20,093 nt of DNA from an uncultured Blautia sp. Lineage in GTDB: Bacteria; Bacillota; Clostridia; Lachnospirales; Lachnospiraceae. Each line of letters starts with the position of its first letter. Positions within the stretch are counted from its first letter, which is position 1. Below the pieces are notes generated by a model, which did no database searches, had not been told where the DNA came from, and saw only the letters and a list, made by a program, of their open reading frames with translations. The translations under genes and the position numbers were made by a program. The stretch is taken from contig NZ_CAKRNY010000059.1 of assembly GCF_934371575.1 (NCBI RefSeq), forward strand, positions 1 through 20,093, read 5' to 3'. This document shows, piece after piece, positions 13,896 to 20,093 of the stretch.

Positions 13896-14538
13896 TGGTC
13901 TTATCAAAATTATTTCAGGAATACGCCGATGTGGTAAATCTTATTTGCTGAACACCATTTTCTACCATCATCTTCTGGAATCTGGCGTTGAAAAAGATCA
14001 TATTAAAATGTATTATCTTCTCCTGGACGAAGTGCAAATGTTAATAGGCGAAACAACGTCCGCAACCAGGAAGAACTGGAGGATCTGCTGAATATTCTCT
14101 CTTCCGCAATTGGTTCCCTTACCAATCCGGAAAAGCTGAAAAACACCTTCAGAACAGTAAAAAAATCCAAAATAACTTCCAGTACTATAAAGAAATATCT
14201 GGATTATTTTGAAGATTCTTTTCTAATTGAAGCAACCGGTCGTTATAACATTAAGGGAAAAGCATATATCGAAACGCCGAAAAAATATTATTTTACAGAT
14301 TTAGGACTCCGCAATGCAAGGATCAATTTCCGCCAGTTTGAACAGACTCATTCTATGGAAAATGTCATCTATAATGAGCTTCGCATGCGCGGTTACAATG
14401 TTGATGTGGGTATTGTTCCTGTTTCTGAAAAAGATTGTCGTTACTAAGGATATCGTTGCTCCTTATTATGATGAATATGGGATTCTGACTATAAATATTT
14501 ATGATTTTCTGCTTAATCCCAGAAGTTTGGAATCCTAA
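13843..14538 (+). pseudogene. Decayed AAA ATPase (AAA_14/DUF4143 type) with two internal deletions
   Basis: ATG 13843, with AGGAGG 6 bases upstream, starts MEIRRDFYLDKLIKRKHNGL and includes the P-loop SGIRRCGKS and the Walker B-like LLLDEVQML. The intact family is about 400 residues or more. Near 14040 the text jumps in a new frame to NQEELEDLLNILSSAIGSLT, the usual middle/C-terminal part (through KYLDYFEDSFLIEA, TDLGLRNARINFRQ, MENVIYNELRMRGYNVDVG) up to a stop near 14447. The true tail, VTKDIVAPYYDEYGILTIN and IYDFLLNP, continues in a third frame to 14538. Both the loop-to-DUF4143 middle and the nuclease-like segment before the tail are missing. It is therefore non-functional. Such ATPases are common, often multi-copy accessory genes. 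Confidence 0.85.
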
Positions 14539-14594
14539 CCAGCCGGAGGATTATTCCCCCATTTTGCCGAATTCCTTCTGCTGTGGAAGCACAA

Positions 14595-14635
14595 AAGATC
14601 CTGCCCTGAAGATTTCTCCACAGGTGCAGGACCTT
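14595..14635. terminator. Possible bidirectional terminator between the pseudogene and GH3 genes
   Basis: AAGATCCTGCCCTG (14595-14608) can pair with CAGGTGCAGGACCTT (14621-14635), with one bulge and a mismatch, around a 12-base loop. On the minus strand the stem is followed by a short T-run (TCTTTTG). It lies 18 bases beyond the GH3 stop and between two convergent genes. Confidence 0.55.
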
Positions 14636-14652
14636 ATCATTATTAAAACATT

Positions 14653-17631
14653 TTATTTGATCTTACGATATTTTCTCACTGTAAGTATCTCAATCACAAC
14701 AAGAATAACTGCTGCCAACACATCGAGCATAATCAGGATCTTCTTCCAAAGAACCATAGAATATGCATTCTCCTCATTATATGCTCTGCTGTTTACCACT
14801 GTGTATAAAATGTTGTGGCAGGCTTTACGCATTGCATTCACAGAAGTAGCGCTCTGTGTATCCGTTACAGTTGCGTCTGGGGAATTCATTGGATTCAACA
14901 TACTGTCCACACCGGAGCGGATTGCTATATCCGCATCATAATAGCCATATCCAGCAAACATATCTGTAGAAACAAAGCCCTGGAAGCCCCACTCATCTCT
15001 AAGGACTGTGTTATTCAGCTCACTGCTTGCGCCGACCCACTTATCACCAATAAAACAATGGGCATCCATTACTGCACCTGTATGTCCTTCTTTTACTGCA
15101 ATCTCAAATGCCTTCAGATAAGTCTCTCGGATTGCCTGTTCTGTACTCCACAGGCAAAGCTGGTAAATTCGGTTTGTCTCCTGATCATTCAGGGCAAAAT
15201 GCTTCACATAACTATACACACCATACTCATCAGCACCTTTGATCTCATTGGCAGCCATAACTCCGGAAAGTACACTGTCCTCTGAATAATACTCAAAGTT
15301 TCTTCCGCCAAAAGCAGTTCTGTGAATATTCATTGCAGGTGCATACCATCCTGAAACATCCATCTCATCTGCTTCTTTTCCTACGCTCTTACCCATTTCA
15401 TAAGCAATATCCTTATTCCAGGTATTTGCAAGCATAACCTCTGTTGTATATGCACTTCCGGTGGCTCCCGTATAGTTATTGTAAATAGTTGCCGGACCAT
15501 CATTGTCCGTTGTTGCTGCTTTATCAATGGAATCAATTGCAGTTGTCTGATAACCGCCGCCAGCAATCAATGTAGTCATATCTTCAATAGAAAGCTGATC
15601 CAGAAGGCTGTCCCACAATTCATCATCATAATCTTTTCCCCTAAGAGCACTAAGCTTGAGCTTATTATCAGCTCCTGTAGTTGGCATTTCCTCTGAAACA
15701 TCATTCATACTATCAATATCATAATTGGTGATATTCTGATAATTTGCTTTTCTATCCTCGTCCATTGTAAAATTAGTCGGGGCTGCTGTAGCCTCATCGT
15801 AATTCTCGAAGCCGTTTTCCCTGCTTAGATAAACAGCCCCATCTCCTTCTGCAAAGTCAAACTGATTCGTTGCGGCCTGCTGATCGGACTCTCTTGCGTT
15901 GTCCTCATCATAAATAATAGTTTCCGGCACATTATACTCTGCTTTATCCAGAATCGTATGTGCATCTGAACGGATACTCAGTTCATAATCCCCTTTCTCC
16001 AGGACGTAGCACCCATTCTCCTTGTAGTCATAAGATGCCATATCTTCTTTATTAATGGAAAACTCCAGAGTTTCTTTCTCGCCAGGATTTAACACTCCTG
16101 TTTTTCCAAAATCGATCAGATTCGCAGCTGATTTTTCAATTCCGCCATTGGTATACGGTGGATTATAATAAACCTCTACTACATCTTTTCCTGCCACATC
16201 TCCAGTATTCTCAACCTCAACAGCTAACTTGATTCCCTCGTCTGTTTCGCTGGAATCTACGATTCTCTGGGAAAAACTGGTGTAAGATAAACCATAGCCA
16301 AATGGATACTGAACTACTTTATCATAGTCAAAATTCATATTTCCAGCTTCCGCTTCTGCGTATGCTGTCTCATAGAATTTGTACCCAACATAAATATTCT
16401 CAACATAGTTGACAAAGTTTACATCATTCAGCTTTGTCTCACCGCTAAATGGATTAGACTCTTCCCAGCCAAATTCATCCATATTTTCATAAGTAAAATC
16501 ACCAAAATTATTAAATGCAGGTGTTGCCGTCAGATCGTATACATAAGTGTCAGCCAGTTTTCCAGATGGATTTACTTCACCATTGAGAATTTTTCCAAGT
16601 GCAGCGAAACCAGTTTCTCCAGCACCCGGACAGCTGATCACACTTCCAATCTGTTTGTACTCATCTACCCAGCCAAGCTCCATTGCATTTGAACTATTGC
16701 AGATCACAATTACATGGTCAAAGTTCTTACAAACAATATTAACCATATTTCGTTCTGTCTGGCTTAATTCCAGGTAATGCTGTCCAGACTCAAAATCACT
16801 ATATTCAGTGCTGTTGTCTGTGTAAGTATAAAGATTATTTCCTTCCTCATCTTTTGCTCCAAGATCAGTTGGAAGATCTGTTCCTTCTCCACCAACCCTG
16901 GCAATTACAATAACTGCTGTATCGGAAAATTCCTTTGCCTCATTAAGCAGCTCATCTGTGTAATAATCAGCTGTAGGTTCTGGAAGTGTCCAGTCAACCG
17001 CTGACATTCCTGCTTCACCTCTCGCTTCTGCGTAAGAGGTGTACATGTCAATTAATGTCTGGTTTAAAGTATATCCACCTGCCTGGATTCCATCCAGAAG
17101 TGATACGCAGTTTGATGTATCAACTGCACCTGAACCGGTTCCGCCATAACACGGATTGGTAGACGCCCAGCCAAATACATTCAGGTTTTTCACGTCGGAA
17201 GAAAGGGGTAAGGTTCCATCATTTTTTAACAGAACAGAACCTTCTCCTGCAATATCTGTAATCAGGTTATTTGCCTCTTCTTTTGTCTCTGCTGAAACCT
17301 CTTTTACCGGATTTACAAGCACATCCAGCAACGTACTAAGGGGTCCGTTACAGATTAAGTTAAAGGACAGTACAAAGGAAAGGATTCCTGCACATAAGCA
17401 CTGCTTTCTGATCATAAATTTTTTCTTTAAATCCTGTTTTTTTGCAGCAACAGCAACTGCAATTGCAATTATAATTACTGCAAGCATTCCGATCACATAC
17501 GGAATACAGTTTTTTACTACCGTTATTACGTCACTTGTCTGCACCTCTAAGCCAGCCGCACTTACTTTTGATGTAAAATACAACAAGGACACACTGCTGC
17601 TAAGAAATATTGTTCTCAGCTTCTCTTTCAT
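14653..17631 (-). CDS. Membrane-anchored GH3 beta-glucosidase-type glycosidase with reversed domain order
   Basis: 992 residues from ATG 17631 (AGAGGA about 8 bases upstream; the longer frame to 17763 lacks a site). The N-terminus has a signal-like helix (about 5-25, then VSAAG), a membrane helix (41-63), a basic loop (KKQDLKKKFMIRK) and another helix (77-95). Then comes the domain usually found second in GH3 (GEGSVLLKNDGTLPL at about 129-143; VGGEGTD with Glu249, candidate acid/base), a FnIII-like part, and last the TIM barrel that normally comes first: DNDGPA, APAMNIHRTAFGGRNFEYYSED, KHFALNDQE and GFVSTDM with Asp890 as nucleophile. A final helix (about 962-983) and basic tail follow. This reversed order is known for some rumen and clostridial beta-glucosidases. 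The catalytic part should face outside. The substrate is unknown. Confidence 0.88.
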   Translation of the reverse strand: MKEKLRTIFLSSSVSLLYFTSKVSAAGLEVQTSDVITVVKNCIPYVIGMLAVIIIAIAVAVAAKKQDLKKKFMIRKQCLCAGILSFVLSFNLICNGPLSTLLDVLVNPVKEVSAETKEEANNLITDIAGEGSVLLKNDGTLPLSSDVKNLNVFGWASTNPCYGGTGSGAVDTSNCVSLLDGIQAGGYTLNQTLIDMYTSYAEARGEAGMSAVDWTLPEPTADYYTDELLNEAKEFSDTAVIVIARVGGEGTDLPTDLGAKDEEGNNLYTYTDNSTEYSDFESGQHYLELSQTERNMVNIVCKNFDHVIVICNSSNAMELGWVDEYKQIGSVISCPGAGETGFAALGKILNGEVNPSGKLADTYVYDLTATPAFNNFGDFTYENMDEFGWEESNPFSGETKLNDVNFVNYVENIYVGYKFYETAYAEAEAGNMNFDYDKVVQYPFGYGLSYTSFSQRIVDSSETDEGIKLAVEVENTGDVAGKDVVEVYYNPPYTNGGIEKSAANLIDFGKTGVLNPGEKETLEFSINKEDMASYDYKENGCYVLEKGDYELSIRSDAHTILDKAEYNVPETIIYDEDNARESDQQAATNQFDFAEGDGAVYLSRENGFENYDEATAAPTNFTMDEDRKANYQNITNYDIDSMNDVSEEMPTTGADNKLKLSALRGKDYDDELWDSLLDQLSIEDMTTLIAGGGYQTTAIDSIDKAATTDNDGPATIYNNYTGATGSAYTTEVMLANTWNKDIAYEMGKSVGKEADEMDVSGWYAPAMNIHRTAFGGRNFEYYSEDSVLSGVMAANEIKGADEYGVYSYVKHFALNDQETNRIYQLCLWSTEQAIRETYLKAFEIAVKEGHTGAVMDAHCFIGDKWVGASSELNNTVLRDEWGFQGFVSTDMFAGYGYYDADIAIRSGVDSMLNPMNSPDATVTDTQSATSVNAMRKACHNILYTVVNSRAYNEENAYSMVLWKKILIMLDVLAAVILVVIEILTVRKYRKIK

Positions 17632-17726
17632 AGTTCTTTCCTCTCTTTCTTTGCATTTCCCAATGTCTTTTGGTATAGGAGAAGATAACAGACTTTTTTT
17701 CAAAAAGGAAGTAGTGTGGCACCAAT

Positions 17727-17732
17727 TGTCAA
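17727..17732 (-). promoter_or_regulatory. Candidate -35 (TTGACA) for the GH3 gene
   Basis: A perfect TTGACA reads on the minus strand just downstream of the direct repeats at 17736-17796, about 95 bases before the GH3 start. No good -10 follows at 16-18 bases, so the promoter would need an activator, or the hexamer is chance. Confidence 0.3.
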
Positions 17733-17735
17733 ATA

Positions 17736-17796
17736 GGGGTTCCAGATGTTTCGGACGGGGCATGAAATGTAAAAATAGGGCTTGAAATGTAGATAT
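17736..17796. promoter_or_regulatory. Direct repeats at 20-21 bp spacing, candidate LytTR operator
   Basis: GGGGCATGAAATGTA starts at 17757 and AGGGCTTGAAATGTA at 17777, a 20-base step. A weaker third copy, GGGGTTCCAGATGT, starts at 17736, 21 bases before. LytTR regulators typically bind paired direct repeats about two helical turns apart. The repeats lie between the GH3 gene and the LytTR regulator gene, which are divergent, so they could serve either promoter. Confidence 0.5.
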
Positions 17797-17800
17797 TCCA

Positions 17801-17830
17801 ATGACGTTCGGAAATGGATTGTGCTATACT
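17801..17830 (+). promoter_or_regulatory. Candidate promoter of the two-component genes
   Basis: ATGACG (17801-17806) and TATACT (17825-17830) are 18 bases apart, giving a fair sigma-A promoter about 60 bases ahead of the response regulator ATG. The direct repeats end 5 bases upstream of its -35. Confidence 0.5.
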
Positions 17831-17839
17831 GAATATAAG

Positions 17840-17858
17840 ATTTGAAACTTTTTCAAAT
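17840..17858. promoter_or_regulatory. 8-bp dyad in the early transcribed region of the two-component genes
   Basis: ATTTGAAA and TTTCAAAT flank CTT, a perfect dyad placed about 10-28 bases past the TATACT. It may be an operator or a small leader hairpin. Confidence 0.35.
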
Positions 17859-17891
17859 ACGCAATGTGTTTTATAAATATGGGGAGGTCTT

Positions 17892-18632
17892 ATGAATTCT
17901 GTAATCAACAAATCCGTCCGTTTTGCAATTGCAGAGGACGAAGCGGCAATACGAAATTACCTGACGCTTCACATTATAGAAGCATTTCAAAAGCACAATT
18001 ACCAAACAGACTGTGCTGAGTTTTCAGATGGCAATTCACTGCTTCAGTCTGTTCTAAAAGGAAACACCTACGATATTCTTTTTCTGGATATTGAAATGCC
18101 TGGATTAAACGGCATAAAATTAAGCTCAAAAATACGTGAGCTTGGTCTGCAAACCCTGATCGTATTTATCAGCAACAAATCGGAACTGGTATTTCAATCT
18201 TTTGAAGTAAGACCTTTTCGATTTATCCGCAAAAATCATTTTCTGGAGGAGCTCACCCCACTTACCAGTAATCTGATCAATGAATTGCAGCGAAACGAGA
18301 ATCCTGCTGTTACAATAGAAGAGGAAAAAAGCACTGCTGTCTATTCCTTTCACTGTAATGAAATCCAGTATATCGAGGTTAACGGAAAGTACTGTAAAGT
18401 TGTTACGACTAAAGGCGTTACCGCTTTGCGGCAGACTCTTTCCCTTTTTGAATCTAAATTAGCTAACCAGGGATTTATAAAACCACATCGGAGTTATCTG
18501 GTTAATTACCGTTACATTTCCCGAATTGAAAAGGATCAGATCGTACTGGAGAGCGGTATTATTCTTCCCCTTAGCAGAAACCGTGTAGCCGAAACACGTG
18601 CCCAGTTTATTTCCCTGAAAATGAAGCACTAG
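17892..18632 (+). CDS. LytTR-family response regulator
   Basis: 246 residues from ATG 17892 with GGGGAGG 5 bases upstream. The receiver domain (about 9-130) has the acidic pair Glu15-Asp16 in IAEDEAA, the phosphoacceptor Asp66 in LFLDIEMPGLNG, Ser94 in FISNK and Lys114 in FIRKN. The C-terminal LytTR DNA-binding domain (about 140-240) shows IQYIEVNGKYCKVVTTKG and GFIKPHRSYLVNYRYISRIE, the family hallmark around HRSYLVN. It should be phosphorylated by the kinase encoded 23 bases downstream and bind direct repeats such as those at 17736-17796. From its position, the divergent GH3 gene and its own operon are the nearest candidate targets. Confidence 0.94.
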   Translation: MNSVINKSVRFAIAEDEAAIRNYLTLHIIEAFQKHNYQTDCAEFSDGNSLLQSVLKGNTYDILFLDIEMPGLNGIKLSSKIRELGLQTLIVFISNKSELVFQSFEVRPFRFIRKNHFLEELTPLTSNLINELQRNENPAVTIEEEKSTAVYSFHCNEIQYIEVNGKYCKVVTTKGVTALRQTLSLFESKLANQGFIKPHRSYLVNYRYISRIEKDQIVLESGIILPLSRNRVAETRAQFISLKMKH

Positions 18633-18655
18633 AGCATTTTTTTAAGGAGCTGACT

Positions 18656-19957
18656 ATGAAAACATTAAGCTATATCATCCAATGGCCGGAAAATATAATA
18701 ACCCTTTTTTCCCTTCTCATAACATTAGATGCTGCTTATGGTTTTAAGAAAAACAAGTACCTGAATAAATGGACATCTCTTATCTTGTTTACGATTATTT
18801 TCGCTATTCCCTTCCAGGTATTTGATGTTTTTTTTGATGAATTTAATCTTTACCTGATCATGCTGATCGGATGCGGACTGGTGTACGCCATATTGTTTGT
18901 GAATTACAATCTGAAAAATGTTATGACCTCTTTTGTTTCCTGCCTTTTTACTGTCATTGGCATAAAAGGCTTTATTGGCATGCTGTTTTCACTAACGCTT
19001 TCCCAATATGTAAGCTGGACCATCTGCACTTTATTTTCATCACCATTATATTACATTTCTATTGTTGGAATATGCCTTTTTTATAAAAATCATCCCTTAA
19101 AAAGTGTATCTGACCAGCCAAATTCCTATTGGATTTTTATGTTTCTGGCTCCAGTTCTTATTTATATAGCTGACCGTCTTCAGGTTTTATCCTATTTTTC
19201 TCTTTTTGGGAGCTACCGCGTAGAATCCTTTTACGGTCTTGCCCAGGAATTTGTCATGTGCTTTCTTATCGTCATTGTATATTATCTTTCCTATCTGATG
19301 ACATGCACCTTCGACCATTTTATGGAGGTTTCCATGATCAATCAGCGCCAAACGCTTCAACTGGAGCACCTGGAGCGTTCCACCGCACTGGTAGAACAAC
19401 TGCGCCGTGATAAACATGAAATGAAAAATTTATTTTTCTACCTACAGGCAGAGCTACAGCTGAAAAAATATGATGAATTAGAAAATTTTGTAGAGCATAA
19501 TCTTTCCCAGAGATATGACCGTCTTGAAGAATTTAACACTGGCAACAAATTTGTAGACTATCTTTTGACTCAGAAAGCAAACGAAGCAAAGGATTCCAAT
19601 ATTAAATTTATGGCCGATGTACAGCTGCCTCCTGAAATTTCCATTGAAGAAAATGACCTGTGCAGTCTTCTCATGAATCTTATGGACAATGCCATTGATG
19701 CCTGCCGCAAAGAAAAAGAGGGCGATATTCAGCTGCAAATCCACACAGATTCCCAGTATCTCTATATTTCCATAAAAAACCGTTCCTCGGTCGACGTATT
19801 AAAAAACAATCCACTTCTGCTCACATCAAAAAAAGATTCCAACAATCATGGCATTGGAATGCGTGTAATCCGCTCCATTGTCATCAAGTATCAGGGCTAT
19901 TTTCAGAATCACTGGGAAAATGGGTTGTATGTGGTGGATATTATGCTGACCTTGTAG
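18656..19957 (+). CDS. GHKL-type sensor histidine kinase (AgrC/ComD-like)
   Basis: 433 residues from ATG 18656 with AAGGAG 7 bases upstream. The first 220 residues hold about six membrane helices, a layout used by AgrC-like kinases that read small extracellular or membrane signals. A coiled-coil-like linker (about 228-252) leads to the H-box RRDKHEMKN with the phosphoacceptor His254. The ATP-binding domain has the N-box LLMNLMDNAIDAC (Asn345) and the G-box HGIGMRVI (about 398-405). It would phosphorylate the response regulator upstream. No agrD- or agrB-like gene is visible in the window, so the signal is unknown. It could be a peptide encoded elsewhere or a cell-envelope or sugar cue. Confidence 0.92.
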   Translation: MKTLSYIIQWPENIITLFSLLITLDAAYGFKKNKYLNKWTSLILFTIIFAIPFQVFDVFFDEFNLYLIMLIGCGLVYAILFVNYNLKNVMTSFVSCLFTVIGIKGFIGMLFSLTLSQYVSWTICTLFSSPLYYISIVGICLFYKNHPLKSVSDQPNSYWIFMFLAPVLIYIADRLQVLSYFSLFGSYRVESFYGLAQEFVMCFLIVIVYYLSYLMTCTFDHFMEVSMINQRQTLQLEHLERSTALVEQLRRDKHEMKNLFFYLQAELQLKKYDELENFVEHNLSQRYDRLEEFNTGNKFVDYLLTQKANEAKDSNIKFMADVQLPPEISIEENDLCSLLMNLMDNAIDACRKEKEGDIQLQIHTDSQYLYISIKNRSSVDVLKNNPLLLTSKKDSNNHGIGMRVIRSIVIKYQGYFQNHWENGLYVVDIMLTL

Positions 19958-20020
19958 ATACATTTGCAGACTTATTTTTGTAAAAATATTAGTAATTGAT
20001 AAAGCCATAACATTGTAGAA

Positions 20021-20055
20021 GGGGCTGTCGGTTAATACCATATTTCGGCATCCCC
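20021..20055 (+). other. Imperfect hairpin downstream of the kinase gene
   Basis: GGGGCTGTCG (20021-20030) pairs with CGGCATCCCC (20046-20055) with one mismatch and one G-T pair around a 15-base loop. No T-run follows, so it is at best a weak terminator. The rest of the final 136 bases shows no gene. Confidence 0.4.
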
Positions 20056-20093
20056 AGTAGTAATTGAAAGGATCCCAGCAAGAACGAGGCTTG

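Noticed and set aside
17156..17785. Plus-strand frame of 209 codons
   Set aside because: It is mostly antisense to the N-terminal part of the GH3 gene and has no good ribosome binding site or recognisable domain.

Overview
The window looks like part of a chromosome from a gut-type Firmicute, most likely a Lachnospiraceae member (Blautia/Dorea/Mediterraneibacter-like). The evidence is moderately AT-rich DNA, strong AGGAGG-type ribosome binding sites, a CUT1 sugar ABC transporter with no ATPase gene of its own, membrane-linked GH3 enzyme architecture, LytTR/GHKL signalling and AraC regulators with cupin-like sensors. The genus is an inference from gene style. I see no tRNA, rRNA or CRISPR array.

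Layout from left to right. The first 64 bases are the start of a minus-strand gene that leaves the window. Bases 198-634 hold a small element without its own gene: it has 10-bp terminal inverted repeats flanked by TA and carries six tandem hairpin units on a strict 53-bp register. It sits exactly at the stop codon of a conserved, cysteine-rich hypothetical gene (632-1531). From 1739 to 9480, all on the minus strand, runs a seven-gene operon. In transcription order it encodes a sugar-binding protein, two permeases, a ManD/RspA-type enolase-superfamily dehydratase, a RidA-like protein, a D-aminoacylase-type amidohydrolase and a SelA/DgaE-type PLP enzyme, ending in a clear terminator. Upstream lie two tandem AraC-type regulators (9677-11529) and then an eda-kdgK operon (11740-13405).

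Taken together, 1.7-13.4 kb looks like one catabolic island that imports a sugar acid and turns it into pyruvate and glyceraldehyde-3-phosphate through 2-keto-3-deoxygluconate (KDG). The D-aminoacylase, PLP ammonia-lyase-like enzyme and RidA make best sense if the substrate is an N-acylated 2-amino-2-deoxy sugar acid, such as N-acetylglucosaminate: deacylate, eliminate ammonia, hydrolyse the enamine/imine, phosphorylate, cleave. The ManD-type enzyme would feed a non-aminated aldonate into the same KDG pool. The substrate is inferred, not shown.

From 13.4 to 14.6 kb is a leader region with a terminator-like hairpin and a long inverted repeat, followed by a decayed AAA ATPase (DUF4143 type) with two internal deletions. 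At 14653-17631 is a large GH3 glycosidase with its domains in reversed order and membrane segments at both ends. It is divergent from a LytTR response regulator/GHKL histidine kinase pair (17892-19957). The shared intergenic region carries direct repeats spaced about 20-21 bp, as expected for LytTR binding, so this pair may control the glycosidase. The last 136 bases hold only an imperfect hairpin.
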